Part shown: positions 35,206 through 45,347 of the stretch, one piece after another
Layout of the letters: each line of letters opens with the position of its first letter
How positions within the stretch are numbered: position 1 is the stretch's first letter
Assembly: GCF_021887715.1 (NCBI RefSeq)
Contig: NZ_JAIQXX010000004.1
Span: 1 to 64,000 of the forward strand
DNA: 64,000 nucleotides
Direction: 5' to 3'
Source: Winogradskyella immobilis
GTDB taxonomy: Bacteria > Bacteroidota > Bacteroidia > Flavobacteriales > Flavobacteriaceae
Notes under the pieces: model-generated
What the model was told of the DNA's origin: nothing
The model's input: only the letters and a program-made list of their open reading frames with translations
Databases searched by the model: none
Translations under genes and position numbers: made by a program

Positions 35206-36720
35206 TTATTGATTTAATTGGAGCAATTCATCAATATAATTTCTAGTATTAGATAAACGAGGCACTTTATGTTGGCCTCCTAATTTATCATTTTGCTTTA
35301 GCCAATCGTAAAATAGATTATGTCTTCCAATATGAATGGTTGGTTTATTAAGTGTCATATTATTATAACGCTTGGCTTCGTAATCAGAGTTTAAAGACTT
35401 TAAAGCATTATCAAATAATTCATTGAAATAATGAATGTCTTTAGGAGGTTTTTTAAATTCAATAACCCATTCGTGCGATCCTTTTTCTTTACCTTTCATA
35501 AAAATAGGTGCAGCCGTATAATCCACGATTTCAGCAGCAGTTCTTTTACAAACTTTTTTTAAGGCATCTTCGGCATTTTCAATAATAAGTTCTTCACCAA
35601 ATGCATTGATATGGTGCTTTGTTCTGCCAGAAACTTTAATTCTATATGGGCTTAAGCTTGTAAAACGTACAGTGTCTCCAATACAATAACGCCAAAGGCC
35701 AGCGTTTGTAGTAATGATAATAGCATAGTTAACTCCTAACTCTATGTCATTTAAAGGAATCACTTTTTGAGATTTAGTGTTATAGGTATCCATAGGGATA
35801 AACTCATAAAAAATCCCATAATCTAGCATTAGCAATAAATCTCCTGAATAGTTTTGATCTTGTATGGCAAAGAAGCCTTCCGAAGCATTATAGATCTCGT
35901 AGTACTTAAATTTTTTACCAGGTAGGATTGAACGGTATTGTTCTATATATGGATTAAAACTAACACCTCCGTGAAAATATACTTCGAGATTTGGCCAAAT
36001 ATCAAAAAGATGATCTTTGCCTGTTTCTTGTAATATGTTATTTAAAAGAACAAGCATCCAAGATGGTACACCAGCTAAACTTGTTACATTTTCATTTATG
36101 GTTTCGTTAACAATGGCTTGCATTTTGGTTTCCCATTCGCTCATTAATGACACCTTGCTACTCGGTGTGCTACTGTACTCAGCCCAAAAAGGCATATTAT
36201 CTATGAGTATTGCAGATAAATCTCCAAAAACAGTGTCATTTTCTTTGTATAATTCTTTGCTGCCTCCTAAACGTAAACTTTTTCCTGTAAATAATTGCGA
36301 TTCAGGATTATTGTTGAGGTACATGCATAGTAGATCTTTTCCGGCTGCGTAATGACAGTTTTCTAAAGACTCAGTACTTACAGGAATAAATTTACTCTTG
36401 GCATTAGTTGTTCCGCTAGATTTAGCAAACCATTTTATTGGCATTGGCCAAAAAATATTAGATTCGCCACGTCTAGAGCGTTCTATAGTAGGTTGTATAT
36501 CTTCATAAAAAACTACAGGTAATCGTTGGCTAAAATCATTGTAACTTTTTATAGAAGCAAAATCATATTGTTTTCCTATTTCAGTGTCTTTTGCTGTTTT
36601 TATTAAGCTAAGTAATAATTCGTTTTGTACATCATGTGGATATTTTAAAAACAATTCAATCTGATGAAATCGTTTTTTTAAAAACCATGTGGCAATAGAA
36701 TTTACAATAGGAATTGGCAT
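35206..36720 (-). CDS. GH3 auxin-responsive promoter-family acyl-adenylate enzyme
   Basis: The 504-residue protein belongs to the GH3 family named after plant auxin-conjugating enzymes (unrelated to glycoside hydrolase family 3). These ANL-superfamily enzymes activate carboxylates with ATP and couple them to amines. Motif 1 appears as WFAKSSGTTNAKSKFIPVS (about residues 97-115), followed by the YYEIYNASEGFFAIQD and GLWRYCIGDTVRFTS segments. Bacterial members are common in Bacteroidota and their substrates are unknown. It is a single gene, divergent from the DUF2797 gene. Confidence 0.9.
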   Translation of the reverse strand: MPIPIVNSIATWFLKKRFHQIELFLKYPHDVQNELLLSLIKTAKDTEIGKQYDFASIKSYNDFSQRLPVVFYEDIQPTIERSRRGESNIFWPMPIKWFAKSSGTTNAKSKFIPVSTESLENCHYAAGKDLLCMYLNNNPESQLFTGKSLRLGGSKELYKENDTVFGDLSAILIDNMPFWAEYSSTPSSKVSLMSEWETKMQAIVNETINENVTSLAGVPSWMLVLLNNILQETGKDHLFDIWPNLEVYFHGGVSFNPYIEQYRSILPGKKFKYYEIYNASEGFFAIQDQNYSGDLLLMLDYGIFYEFIPMDTYNTKSQKVIPLNDIELGVNYAIIITTNAGLWRYCIGDTVRFTSLSPYRIKVSGRTKHHINAFGEELIIENAEDALKKVCKRTAAEIVDYTAAPIFMKGKEKGSHEWVIEFKKPPKDIHYFNELFDNALKSLNSDYEAKRYNNMTLNKPTIHIGRHNLFYDWLKQNDKLGGQHKVPRLSNTRNYIDELLQLNQ

Positions 36721-36852
36721 GGATTAGTTATCTTTACGCGCCTAGCGAGGTTTAATTATAAGGTTGAGTTTATAGTTAACGTTACTTAATTTCAAGTTCC
36801 TTAAAGTGTTATCTCAAAGAAGATGATTTGCTAAAAATAAGAAAATTTTATT

Positions 36853-37644
36853 ATGGTGTATAGCGGAGTGCTTACTAAAATGCAAACGGAGTTTTTAGAG
36901 CCCATTCAATATTATTTGGTGTTTAAAGATGACTTTCTGCATGTCAATCAATTACTTAATAAAAATTTAAGTTTAACTCTTGTTGGTCATGAATGCTTGA
37001 GTTGTGGCTTAGATAGAGAAATCTATAGGCAAGGATTTTGTAAGTCTTGTTTTTTTGATAAGCCTATTGCGGGAGATTGGATTATGCGACCAGAATTAAG
37101 TACTGCACATTTGGGTATTGCAGATCGAGATTTAGAGTATGAGAAATCCGTACAGCTGCAACCACATATTGTTTATTTAGCAAATTCCAGTAATGTAAAG
37201 GTTGGTGTAACACGTAAGAGTCAAGTGCCAACACGTTGGATAGATCAAGGTGCGCACGAAGCTATTGAAATTGTAGAAGTACCTAACCGTTATTTAGCAG
37301 GCATTACTGAAGTTGCGCTTAAGGATTATGTAGCAGATAAAACCAATTGGAGAAAGATGCTGAAAAATGAAATCGATGATGAAAGTCTTCAAGATTGGCG
37401 TTTACGCTTAAAAGAGTATATACCAGAAGAAGCAAAAGTTTATTTTATAGAGAATAATAACGAAACACATCTTAATTTTCCTGTAGAACAATACCCTGAA
37501 AAGCCTAAAAGCCTCAACTTAAAAAAAGAAGGTAATTATTCAGGGAAACTAGTAGGAATAAAAGGACAATACCTCATTTTTGAAGACCAAACAGTTTTTA
37601 ATATTAGAGCAAATGAAGGTTTGGTAGTAGATATTAATGTTTAG
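36853..37644 (+). CDS. DUF2797 zinc-ribbon protein
   Basis: The 263-residue protein has an N-terminal beta-rich region, a zinc-ribbon pattern CLSCGLDREIYRQGFCKSC (about residues 50-68), and a central segment VYLANSSNVKVGVTRKSQVP resembling a GIY-YIG nuclease core, as is typical of DUF2797. Nuclease activity has not been shown to my knowledge. Its end overlaps the convergent LysE-type gene by 4 bp. Confidence 0.85.
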   Translation: MVYSGVLTKMQTEFLEPIQYYLVFKDDFLHVNQLLNKNLSLTLVGHECLSCGLDREIYRQGFCKSCFFDKPIAGDWIMRPELSTAHLGIADRDLEYEKSVQLQPHIVYLANSSNVKVGVTRKSQVPTRWIDQGAHEAIEIVEVPNRYLAGITEVALKDYVADKTNWRKMLKNEIDDESLQDWRLRLKEYIPEEAKVYFIENNNETHLNFPVEQYPEKPKSLNLKKEGNYSGKLVGIKGQYLIFEDQTVFNIRANEGLVVDINV

Positions 37645-38273
37645 ATAAAATACAGTTTTGCAAACTGTGCTATACCAATAATAAATAACAATACACCAGT
37701 TACTTTATTAATAACTCCGTTAATATTTTTAAACTTGTTTTTTATCACTATGCTAAACTTGCTGTATAGATACAGCGTTAATATTTTACCCAAATAGACA
37801 CCACCAAAGAACAAAAAGAGTACTGAAATAGGAGATTTTAAGGTTAGCATAAAATCATTATTGTTGATTATTCCATAAACAATTAACCAATAAATTAATA
37901 CAGGAGGATTTAATAAACCTAAAAGAAAACCAGTAGCATATTTAGATTTGGCTAGTTTACTTTGTTTTTTATTATCGTTGTTGTCTGTTTTATTTGATTT
38001 AAGAAAAAGAAAACCACCAATAACAAGTAGTAATACTGCAATTAAAATTTGCAACCATTGGTTGTTGTCAAAAAAATCTTTAACAACCATATTACAATGT
38101 AAAGCGTAATATGATAACATAACTTCTGCAATACCTGCAGCAATAGCTATTTTAAATGCTTGTTTAGCATTTTGTTTTAATGTTGTATTAATTACAGCAA
38201 TATTGGATCCACCTAAAGGAAGCGCTCCAATTACTGAAGCTAAAAGACCGATAATAATATATAATAAAATCAT
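37641..38273 (-). CDS. LysE-family transporter
   Basis: A 210-residue membrane protein with six predicted membrane segments and the N-terminal family motif GLLASVIGALPLGGSNIAVIN, in which the usual PGP is replaced by PLG. LysE/RhtB proteins export amino acids or related metabolites. Residues about 100-110 form a lysine- and asparagine-rich cytoplasmic loop. The substrate is unknown. Confidence 0.82.
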   Translation of the reverse strand: MILLYIIIGLLASVIGALPLGGSNIAVINTTLKQNAKQAFKIAIAAGIAEVMLSYYALHCNMVVKDFFDNNQWLQILIAVLLLVIGGFLFLKSNKTDNNDNKKQSKLAKSKYATGFLLGLLNPPVLIYWLIVYGIINNNDFMLTLKSPISVLFLFFGGVYLGKILTLYLYSKFSIVIKNKFKNINGVINKVTGVLLFIIGIAQFAKLYFI

Positions 38274-38352
38274 AACCTATTTGTAGTAGTGATTATAGAA
38301 AGCTTACAAGAAAAGAGGCACATTATTGTTAGATTTCTAATAAAGAAGGAGC

Positions 38353-38379
38353 AAAAAAAAGCGACTATTAAAGTCGCTT
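38353..38379 (-). terminator. Intrinsic terminator of rpsU
   Basis: On the minus strand an 8-bp stem (38372-38379 with 38359-38366) is followed by a run of Us, read from the A-run at 38353-38360. It lies 6 bp beyond the rpsU stop. Confidence 0.8.
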
Positions 38380-38385
38380 ATATAT

Positions 38386-38580
38386 TTATATGTTTTCTTG
38401 GTCTCTTAAACCTTGAATGTATTCAGCTTTCTGAATTTCACGTCTTCTTTTTACAGAAGGTTTTGTGAAATAACGAGATTCTCTTAAGTTTTGCATTATT
38501 TGAACATTACGATGCTTACGCTTATAACGTTTAAGCGCACGTTCTATATTTTCACCTTCTTTAATCTCTATTTTAATCAT
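38386..38580 (-). CDS. rpsU: 30S ribosomal protein S21
   Basis: The 64-residue basic protein matches bS21: IEIKEGENIERALKRYKRKH, then SRYFTKPSVKRRREIQKAEY. In Bacteroidota S21 lies near the anti-Shine-Dalgarno end of 16S rRNA and is involved in the weak use of Shine-Dalgarno signals in this phylum. It has its own candidate promoter and terminator. Confidence 0.96.
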   Translation of the reverse strand: MIKIEIKEGENIERALKRYKRKHRNVQIMQNLRESRYFTKPSVKRRREIQKAEYIQGLRDQENI

Positions 38581-38623
38581 TATAATATTGTATAAATGTT
38601 GTCTAATTTCTTCAAATGGTCTG

Positions 38624-38631
38624 CAAAGATA
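38624..38631 (-). promoter_or_regulatory. Candidate -7 promoter element for rpsU
   Basis: On the minus strand TATCTTTG matches TAnnTTTG and lies 43 bp before the rpsU start. The -33 element is not clear. Confidence 0.42.
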
Positions 38632-38716
38632 GTTTATCTTATTGAAAAATAAAGAAAAACTTAAAAAAAATCACTCAAAGTGTTTAATAGCTTATCAGAC
38701 GCTTATATTTTTATGC

Positions 38717-39421
38717 CTAAGCAAGTTCTATCTCTTCATTAATTTTAAGCTTAAAACGTTTTCTAAAAAGATAAACCCCTATATAAAGAAAAGGAGTGTC
38801 TAAAGCAGCGATTAAAACTTTGAATAAAAAACCAGCAAGAAGTAAACCAGCAAATTTATCCCATGCAATAGCATTAAAAGAACATAATAATAGTAGTACA
38901 GTGGCTGTGTCTAAAAATTGTGATAAAAATGTAGAACAATTATTTCTGAGCCAAAGATGTTTACCTTTAGTTAGTTTTTTCCAAAAATGATAAATTTGGA
39001 TATCAATAAACTGAGCAAATAAGTAAGCCATCATACTTGCAAAAACAGCAATAGCAGTATTCCCAAAAACAGTACTAAACATACCATCGTCCACAGGTGA
39101 CCAACTTGTTGCTGGCACTATATTAGATATATAAACAATAAGCATTGAAAAAAAAGAAGCAAAAATTCCAGCAATAACAATGTCATTAGCTCGTTTTTTA
39201 CCATAAATTTCGCTAATTAAATCTGTAATTAAAAAAGTTATTGGGTAAGGAAGAATGCCTACTGAGATTTCAAAGAGCTTAGATCCAAATATCTCAATGT
39301 CTATAGGATACCAGTAAAAAAACTTTTGAAAAATTAAATTTGAAACCACTAATGAGGTTATAAATAAAGCACCCAATAAGAGGTAGATGCGCTGTGCTAA
39401 AAGTTTATCTTTTAATGACAT
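38717..39421 (-). CDS. Queuosine precursor transporter, YhhQ/VUT family
   Basis: The 234-residue membrane protein has about six hydrophobic segments and the family motif PYPITFLITDLISEIYGKK (about residues 57-75). YhhQ-type proteins import preQ0/preQ1 for queuosine in tRNA. The late CSTFLSQFLDTATVLLLLC segment is also typical. It stands alone; no queuosine synthesis gene is adjacent. Confidence 0.92.
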   Translation of the reverse strand: MSLKDKLLAQRIYLLLGALFITSLVVSNLIFQKFFYWYPIDIEIFGSKLFEISVGILPYPITFLITDLISEIYGKKRANDIVIAGIFASFFSMLIVYISNIVPATSWSPVDDGMFSTVFGNTAIAVFASMMAYLFAQFIDIQIYHFWKKLTKGKHLWLRNNCSTFLSQFLDTATVLLLLCSFNAIAWDKFAGLLLAGFLFKVLIAALDTPFLYIGVYLFRKRFKLKINEEIELA

Positions 39422-39491
39422 TGAAAATTGTCGATAAATAGTTTTGGTAAAGATAAAGGAATAAATTTTGTTTTACTTATTTTGCGTAGCT

Positions 39492-40625
39492 ATGACATCA
39501 ACTAACACGGTCTATATTGCACTTGGTAGTAATAAAGGGCACAAATTAGAATATTTGCAAGCCGCGGTTGATGCTATATACAAAAATGTAGGAGCTGTAA
39601 AACGTATTTCTAAAGTCTATAAAACTCCTGCAATAGGTTTCGATGGAGACGATTTCTATAATGCATGTTTACAAGCTGAAACTGATCTAAGTCCTAAAAA
39701 AGTTTTAAAAACAGTATTAGATATTGAAAAACAATTAGGTCGAGTTCGCTCTAAGAAAGATGGTTATCAATCAAGAGAGATCGATTTAGATGTATTGCTT
39801 TATGCTAATGAGATTATAGAAACTAAGACGTTAACTATACCGCATCCACAATTACACCATCGTAAGTTTGTGCTACAGCCATTGCATGATATTGCTGCAG
39901 ATGTTTTACATCCTGTACAAAACAAAACAATATCAGAACTTTTAAATGAGTGCGAAGATAATTCTGTTATAGAACCTATTAAAATATGGTTAAAAAATCC
40001 GGCAAAACAATTTGCATTTGGCAACTATAATTATATAGCTATTGAAGGTAATATAGGCGCTGGTAAAACAAGTTTAGCAAATATGATTGCGCAAGATTTT
40101 AATGCAAAGCGAATTTTAGAACGTTTTGCTGATAATGCGTTTTTGCCAAAATTTTATAAAGAGCCAGAACGTTATGCTTTTACTTTAGAAATGTCTTTTT
40201 TAGCGGATCGTTATCAACAAATTAGTGATGATTTATCGCAGTTAGATTTATTTAAGAACTTTATGGTAAGTGATTATGATGTCAATAAATCGCTTATTTT
40301 TTCTAAAGTTACGCTTCCTGAAGATGAATTTCGTTTATATAGAAAACTGTTTTATCAAGTCTACAAGGATATTGCAAAACCAGACTTATACATTTATCTC
40401 TATCAAAATACAAAGAGATTGCAAGAGAACATAAAAAAACGAGGACGTAATTTCGAAAAAGACATACAAGATGATTATCTGGATAAAATTAACACGGGTT
40501 ATTTAGAATTTCTTAGGAGCCAACCTGAAATGAATGTTAAGATTATTGATATTTCTGATCGTGATTTTGTAAAGAGCAGAGCAGATTATTTGTGGCTACT
40601 AAACGAAATTAATAATGGGGTTTAA
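39492..40625 (+). CDS. folK: FolK (HPPK) fused to a deoxynucleoside kinase
   Basis: Two domains are fused in 377 residues. Residues about 5-165 are 6-hydroxymethyl-7,8-dihydropterin pyrophosphokinase: VYIALGSNKGHKLEYLQAAV, VYKTPAIGFDGDDFYNACLQ, and the signature SREIDLDVLLY. Residues about 178-377 are a deoxynucleoside kinase: P-loop IEGNIGAGKTSLA (about 184-196), the ERFADNAFLPKFY and FLADRYQQ motifs, and a lid with KKRGRNFE. The start ATG at 39492 was preferred to an in-frame TTG at 39468. The fusion joins folate synthesis to nucleotide salvage and recurs in Bacteroidota. Its 3' end overlaps the convergent methyltransferase by 27 bp. Confidence 0.92.
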   Translation: MTSTNTVYIALGSNKGHKLEYLQAAVDAIYKNVGAVKRISKVYKTPAIGFDGDDFYNACLQAETDLSPKKVLKTVLDIEKQLGRVRSKKDGYQSREIDLDVLLYANEIIETKTLTIPHPQLHHRKFVLQPLHDIAADVLHPVQNKTISELLNECEDNSVIEPIKIWLKNPAKQFAFGNYNYIAIEGNIGAGKTSLANMIAQDFNAKRILERFADNAFLPKFYKEPERYAFTLEMSFLADRYQQISDDLSQLDLFKNFMVSDYDVNKSLIFSKVTLPEDEFRLYRKLFYQVYKDIAKPDLYIYLYQNTKRLQENIKKRGRNFEKDIQDDYLDKINTGYLEFLRSQPEMNVKIIDISDRDFVKSRADYLWLLNEINNGV

Positions 40626-41276
40626 TGAGATTAGCGACGTTCTAATTCTGCCTTTTCCATGTTCTAATACTACTTCATTAAGTAATTTTTCTTCTCTAGC
40701 ATTTAGGTTAAATGGGGCTTTTAATAAGTCGACGCCACTATTTTGCTTTAATCGAATACCTTGACTAGTAATTTTATCTTTGTTAGGTTTAAAGTTGCCT
40801 ATTGGTAGATGCTCAGTGAGTATAATGTACTTGTAAATTGAAAGCTTATTTACAATACTTTTTATTTCTTCATTAGATAAATGTTGAAGGACTTGTCGTA
40901 ATATAATGCAATCTGCATTTGGTAGACTGTCTTTAGAAATATCTAAACACTGAAATTCTAAGTTACCTGCTTTAAATTGTGTTTTGTTTCTTTCAATCAA
41001 GGACTCAACAATGTCTATAGCAATATACTTTTGAGTATGTTCAACAAAATGTTTTCCAATATTAAAATCACCGCAACCTAAATCGCAAACTGTTAGTTTG
41101 TCTTTTTGAGATGTTAAAAATTCAGTTACAGCTTCTATATAAAGGTTTATAATTGTAGGACTGTGCGAACCTTCTCCAGAATAAAAATCAAAATCTTTTC
41201 CGCCCCAAAGCTGCTTTTCATAAATCTGCTCCATTACGGCTTTTGTAGGCCAAGGTGTTTTGTTCTTTTTTGTCAC
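40599..41276 (-). CDS. Class I SAM-dependent methyltransferase
   Basis: The 225-residue protein has SAM motif I VCDLGCGDFNIGKHF (about residues 62-76), an acidic motif II in YIAIDIVESLIERN, and a PNADCIILRQVLQHL segment. The surroundings resemble bacterial methyltransferases of unknown substrate. It overlaps the upstream membrane-protein gene by 4 bp and ends within the convergent folK gene. Confidence 0.85.
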   Translation of the reverse strand: MTKKNKTPWPTKAVMEQIYEKQLWGGKDFDFYSGEGSHSPTIINLYIEAVTEFLTSQKDKLTVCDLGCGDFNIGKHFVEHTQKYIAIDIVESLIERNKTQFKAGNLEFQCLDISKDSLPNADCIILRQVLQHLSNEEIKSIVNKLSIYKYIILTEHLPIGNFKPNKDKITSQGIRLKQNSGVDLLKAPFNLNAREEKLLNEVVLEHGKGRIRTSLISLNPIINFV

Positions 41277-41722
41277 AACTTTTTTAGCTTTCGTATGTCG
41301 ATAAATTTAAGAATGGTATAAATTGTAGATAATATAATAGGGGAAATAACGAGTGTATAAATAATGTTCCAAAATAGAATAGAAGCTTTTGGACTTCCTA
41401 AATAGGAACTAGCGTTTGATGAAAAATTAAAATTTATGTTGCCAGAAAGGATATAAGCAATACCAAACCAAATAATAGAGATAAAGATGAAGAATTTAGC
41501 TAAGGCTTTAATTACTTTAGCTATTGTAGTATTGATGCTTTCATAATTAGTATTCAATTTATAGAAGAAAAGATGAAGTGCTATTAAGCCAACCCATATT
41601 AAAATGTTTCCAAAAGGAATTCCAAATAGATTAATGTTAAGAATAGAGCTTCCTGTTGAAAATAATAATAGATTTAAAAAGATTATTGCACTTAGAACTA
41701 GTAAATAAGTTCTTTTTTTCAT
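41273..41722 (-). CDS. Hypothetical four-helix membrane protein
   Basis: The 149-residue protein has four hydrophobic segments at about residues 6-24, 33-53, 68-92 and 113-135 and no motif I recognise. It lies 3 bp after the TrmH-like gene and overlaps the methyltransferase by 4 bp, so the three genes form an operon. Function unknown. Confidence 0.7.
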   Translation of the reverse strand: MKKRTYLLVLSAIIFLNLLLFSTGSSILNINLFGIPFGNILIWVGLIALHLFFYKLNTNYESINTTIAKVIKALAKFFIFISIIWFGIAYILSGNINFNFSSNASSYLGSPKASILFWNIIYTLVISPIILSTIYTILKFIDIRKLKKL

Positions 41723-41725
41723 GGA

Positions 41726-42265
41726 TTAATTGATTTTAGATAGTTTAGAAAACACATCCCAAATTACTACACCGCAACTCACAGATATATTTAAAGAGTG
41801 TTTAGTGCCGTACTGTGGAATTTCAATGATTACATCGCAGGCATCAACCACATTTTGAGCAACGCCTTTAACTTCATTTCCAAAAACGAAGGCATATGTT
41901 GCATGAGATTGTGGTTGAAAGTCGTTTAATAGTGTTGTATTTTCAGCTTGCTCAATGGCACAGATTTGCACATTGTTTTTTTTAAGTTTTTTAATAACTG
42001 TCATTGTATCTTCAGTATATTCCCAATCTACAGTTTCAGTACTTCCCAAAGCTGTTTTTCTAATATCATTATGCGGCGGTTGAGCGGTAATGCCACAGAG
42101 GTATATTTTTTCAATTAAAAAAGCATCACTAGTTCTAAAAACCGAGCCAATATTATTTAAGCTTCTTATGTTGTCTAAGACAATAATAATAGGCGTCTTT
42201 TTTGCTGCTTTAAATTCAGAAATATCTAAACGCTCTAATTCACTATTCTTTAGTTTTCTATTCAT
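41726..42265 (-). CDS. TrmH/SpoU-family RNA 2'-O-methyltransferase
   Basis: SPOUT-fold enzymes methylate ribose 2'-OH in tRNA or rRNA. The three motifs are present: NIRSLNNIGSVFRTSDAF (motif 1), YAFVFGNEVKGVAQNVVDAC (motif 2) and IEIPQYGTKHSLNISVSCGV (motif 3). I chose the ATG at 42265 (MNRKLKNSELERLD, 179 residues); the frame extends to 42322 through a GTCTTTCGACTTCGCTTAAG segment that looks like repeat-derived DNA. The exact RNA target is not known. Confidence 0.92.
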   Translation of the reverse strand: MNRKLKNSELERLDISEFKAAKKTPIIIVLDNIRSLNNIGSVFRTSDAFLIEKIYLCGITAQPPHNDIRKTALGSTETVDWEYTEDTMTVIKKLKKNNVQICAIEQAENTTLLNDFQPQSHATYAFVFGNEVKGVAQNVVDACDVIIEIPQYGTKHSLNISVSCGVVIWDVFSKLSKIN

Positions 42266-42445
42266 GTTTGTTATTCTTGTCTTTCGACTTCGCTTAAGAT
42301 ATACTTCAGCAGGAATGATCACTAGGTTTATTTTTCAACACCTGTAGATAACTTATAGGTTTTCAGTTTCAAAAAACTTTAAATAATAAGTACATTAGCA
42401 ATCTTACAGATTTAGCAAAAGTAAACTATAAAACCTGAAATTCCA

Positions 42446-45082
42446 TTGGCTAAAAAAGCAAAAAAGGAAACTCCATTAATGAAGCAATACAATGCAATCA
42501 AGGCAAAATACCCTGATGCATTATTATTGTTTAGGGTTGGTGATTTTTATGAGACCTTTGGAAGTGATGCTGTAAAAGCTTCAAAAATTTTAGATATTAT
42601 ATTAACTAAACGTGGTGCCGGTAGTGAAAGCGAAACAGAATTGGCAGGTTTTCCACATCATTCGTTAAACACCTATTTGCCGAAATTAGTAAAAGCAGGT
42701 GAGCGTGTTGCTATTTGCGATCAGCTCGAAGATCCTAAACAAACTAAAACCATTGTTAAACGTGGAGTTACAGAATTAGTTACTCCTGGCGTTGCTTTTA
42801 ACGATGATATTTTACATTCTAAATCTAATAATTTTTTAGCTGCTGTCTATTTTGATACTTCAGCAAACTCAGCAGGAAAAAACCGCATTGGAGTATCATT
42901 TTTAGATATTTCTACAGGAGAGTTTTTAACGTCTCAAGGAGATGCAGAATACATTGATAAATTACTTCAGAATTTTAAACCTAGTGAAGTTTTAGTGTCT
43001 AAAAAATTTAAGCAAACTTATAGTGAAACATTTGGATCTGAGTTTCATACATTTTATATCGAAGATTGGATATTTCAAGCAGATTATGCCAATGAAACTT
43101 TAATAAAACATTTTGGCACCAATACACTTAAAGGTTTTGGCATTGAAGATTTATACGAAGGTATTATTGCTTCTGGTGCAATACTTCATTATTTAAGTGA
43201 GACACGCCATAATAAATTAGAGCATATTACTGCAATTTCTCGTATTGCTACCGATGATTATGTTTGGATGGATAAATTCACCATTCGTAATTTAGAACTT
43301 TATAATTCTACCAATGCTAATGCCATTACATTGATTGGAGTTATAGATAAAACGATTTCTCCAATGGGTGGTCGTACATTAAAGCGTTGGTTGGCTTTGC
43401 CATTAAAACATGCAGATAAAATTAAACAACGTCACGAGGTTGTTGATTTTTTAGTAAAAGACACAGAAACGCTTCAAAAAACACAAGGCCATATAAAACA
43501 TATAGGAGATATTGAGCGTTTAATATCTAAAGTCGCTACAACAAAAGTAAGCCCACGAGAAGTGGTGCAGCTTAAAAACTCGTTAGAAGCTATTGTGCCA
43601 ATAAAAGCTGTTGCAGAATCTTGCACTAACGAATCGCTTAAAATATTAGGGAATCATTTAAATGCTTGCGAATTGCTTCGCGAACGTATAAAGCAAACGG
43701 TTAATGAAGATGCTCCAGTAAATATTTTAAAAGGAGCAACAATTGCTGATGGGTTTTCAGAAGAATTAGATGAATTAAGGGCGTTATCGTCTTCAGGAAA
43801 AACCTATTTAGATGATATGCTTGAGCGAGAAAGCGAACGCACAGGGATAACGTCTTTAAAAATAGCATCTAATAATGTGTTTGGCTACTACATAGAAGTA
43901 CGTAATACACATAAAGATAAAGTGCCAGAAGAATGGATTCGTAAGCAAACGTTGGTAAATGCAGAGCGTTATATTACTGAAGAACTCAAAGAGTACGAAG
44001 CAAAAATTCTTGGAGCTGAAGAACGAATTTCTATTATCGAGCAACGGTTGTTTTCAGAATTGGTAATTTGGATGCATCAATTTATTATTAAAGTACAACA
44101 GAATGCACAGCTTATTGGACAGCTTGATTGTCTTTGTGGGTTTGCGAGTTTAGCAAAAGCGAATAATTATACATATCCTATTATTGATGACACTTTTGAA
44201 TTGAGAATTACCGAAGGACGTCATCCTGTTATTGAAAAGCAATTGCCGCTTGGTGAACCTTATATTGCAAATGATCTATTTTTAGATAGAGATACTCAGC
44301 AAATTATTATGATTACAGGACCTAATATGTCTGGTAAATCTGCCATTTTAAGGCAAACAGCATTGATTGTTTTGTTGGCGCAAATAGGAAGTTTTGTACC
44401 GGCTAAAGAAGCTAAAATAGGTTTAGTAGATAAGATTTTTACTAGAGTAGGAGCTAGTGATAATATTTCAATGGGCGAATCTACATTTATGGTTGAGATG
44501 AATGAAACAGCTTCAATATTAAATAATATCTCTAATCGTAGTTTGGTGCTTTTAGATGAAATAGGAAGAGGAACAAGTACTTATGATGGTATTTCTATAG
44601 CCTGGGCAATCAGCGAATATTTACACGAGCATCCTGCACGGCCAAAAACATTATTTGCTACGCATTATCATGAACTTAATGAAATGTGCGAAACCTTTGA
44701 GCGGATTAAGAATTTTAATGTCGCAGTAAAAGAATTAAAGGATAAGGTGTTATTCTTAAGAAAATTGGTTGAAGGAGGAAGTGAGCATAGCTTTGGTATT
44801 CATGTTGCAAAAATGGCAGGCATGCCACAGCAAGTGATTAAACGTGCAAATAAAATATTAACTAAGCTTGAAAAATCTCATTCTAGTGAAGAGCTTACCG
44901 ATAATATTAAATCGTTAAAGGATGATGATGTGCAATTAAGTTTTTTCAACTTAGATGATCCACTGCTTGAAGATATTAAAGACGAAATATTATCTACAGA
45001 TATTGATACATTAACTCCTGTAGAAGCTTTGATGAAACTCAATGAAATAAAACGAATGTTGGTAAAGAAAAAACAAGCTTAA
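42446..45082 (+). CDS. mutS: DNA mismatch repair protein MutS
   Basis: MutS recognises mismatches and recruits MutL. The 878-residue protein has the mismatch-binding motif [13 protein letters not shown] (about residues 28-40, with the F-x-E), connector and lever domains, and the ATPase with Walker [18 protein letters not shown] (about 629-645), [14 protein letters not shown] and Walker [17 protein letters not shown]. The start is a TTG at 42446 ([16 protein letters not shown] read as Met); the next in-frame ATG at 42479 would still precede the mismatch motif. It is followed by two tRNA genes. Confidence 0.97.
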   Translation: MAKKAKKETPLMKQYNAIKAKYPDALLLFRVGDFYETFGSDAVKASKILDIILTKRGAGSESETELAGFPHHSLNTYLPKLVKAGERVAICDQLEDPKQTKTIVKRGVTELVTPGVAFNDDILHSKSNNFLAAVYFDTSANSAGKNRIGVSFLDISTGEFLTSQGDAEYIDKLLQNFKPSEVLVSKKFKQTYSETFGSEFHTFYIEDWIFQADYANETLIKHFGTNTLKGFGIEDLYEGIIASGAILHYLSETRHNKLEHITAISRIATDDYVWMDKFTIRNLELYNSTNANAITLIGVIDKTISPMGGRTLKRWLALPLKHADKIKQRHEVVDFLVKDTETLQKTQGHIKHIGDIERLISKVATTKVSPREVVQLKNSLEAIVPIKAVAESCTNESLKILGNHLNACELLRERIKQTVNEDAPVNILKGATIADGFSEELDELRALSSSGKTYLDDMLERESERTGITSLKIASNNVFGYYIEVRNTHKDKVPEEWIRKQTLVNAERYITEELKEYEAKILGAEERISIIEQRLFSELVIWMHQFIIKVQQNAQLIGQLDCLCGFASLAKANNYTYPIIDDTFELRITEGRHPVIEKQLPLGEPYIANDLFLDRDTQQIIMITGPNMSGKSAILRQTALIVLLAQIGSFVPAKEAKIGLVDKIFTRVGASDNISMGESTFMVEMNETASILNNISNRSLVLLDEIGRGTSTYDGISIAWAISEYLHEHPARPKTLFATHYHELNEMCETFERIKNFNVAVKELKDKVLFLRKLVEGGSEHSFGIHVAKMAGMPQQVIKRANKILTKLEKSHSSEELTDNIKSLKDDDVQLSFFNLDDPLLEDIKDEILSTDIDTLTPVEALMKLNEIKRMLVKKKQA

Positions 45083-45111
45083 AATAAATAGAATTTATTT
45101 TAAAAAAAGGC

Positions 45112-45141
45112 TTTGCTTTTCTAATAAAAGTTTTAAATTTG
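45112..45141 (+). promoter_or_regulatory. Promoter of the tRNA-Gly/tRNA-Leu unit
   Basis: TTTG at 45112-45115 and TAAATTTG at 45134-45141, 18 bp apart, form the best -33/-7 pair in the window, 37 bp before tRNA-Gly. Confidence 0.6.
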
Positions 45142-45177
45142 CATCCGCTTTTAAAGCGAAATAGTTCTTTAAAAACT

Positions 45178-45249
45178 GCGAAAGTAGCTCAGGGGTAGAG
45201 CATCACCTTGCCAAGGTGAGGGTCGCGGGTTCAAATCCCGTCTTTCGCT
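45178..45249 (+). tRNA. tRNA-Gly (anticodon GCC)
   Basis: The 72-nt sequence folds into a full cloverleaf: acceptor GCGAAAG/CTTTCGC, D stem GCTC/GAGC, anticodon stem TCACC/GGTGA with loop TTGCCAA (anticodon at 45210-45212), T arm GCGGGTTCAAATCCCGT. CCA is not encoded. It is probably transcribed together with tRNA-Leu. Confidence 0.97.
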
Positions 45250-45310
45250 CTATTCTTTTAAAATATACCAATTTGATTACGTCGATGTAATCAAGATGCT
45301 GAAGTGATGA

Positions 45311-45328
45311 TCCCGATAGCTATCGGGA
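45311..45328. repeat. Palindrome between the two tRNA genes
   Basis: TCCCGATAGCTATCGGGA is a perfect 18-bp palindrome, of a type I know as dispersed in flavobacterial genomes. It lies in the spacer of the presumed tRNA transcript and could mark a processing site. Confidence 0.7.
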
Positions 45329-45347
45329 TGATAGACACTCCAGAAAT

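Noticed and set aside
35206..36720. Glycoside hydrolase family 3 enzyme
   Set aside because: The GH3 name here refers to the auxin-responsive acyl-adenylate family; the SSGTT motif and lack of a signal peptide exclude a glycosidase.
42266..42322. N-terminal extension of the TrmH-like protein
   Set aside because: The extra codons run through DNA resembling a dispersed repeat and are not part of the SPOUT family; ATG at 42265 is preferred.
45250..45347. Additional tRNA or small RNA between tRNA-Gly and tRNA-Leu
   Set aside because: Only a palindrome and degenerate repeat sequence are present; no cloverleaf can be drawn.
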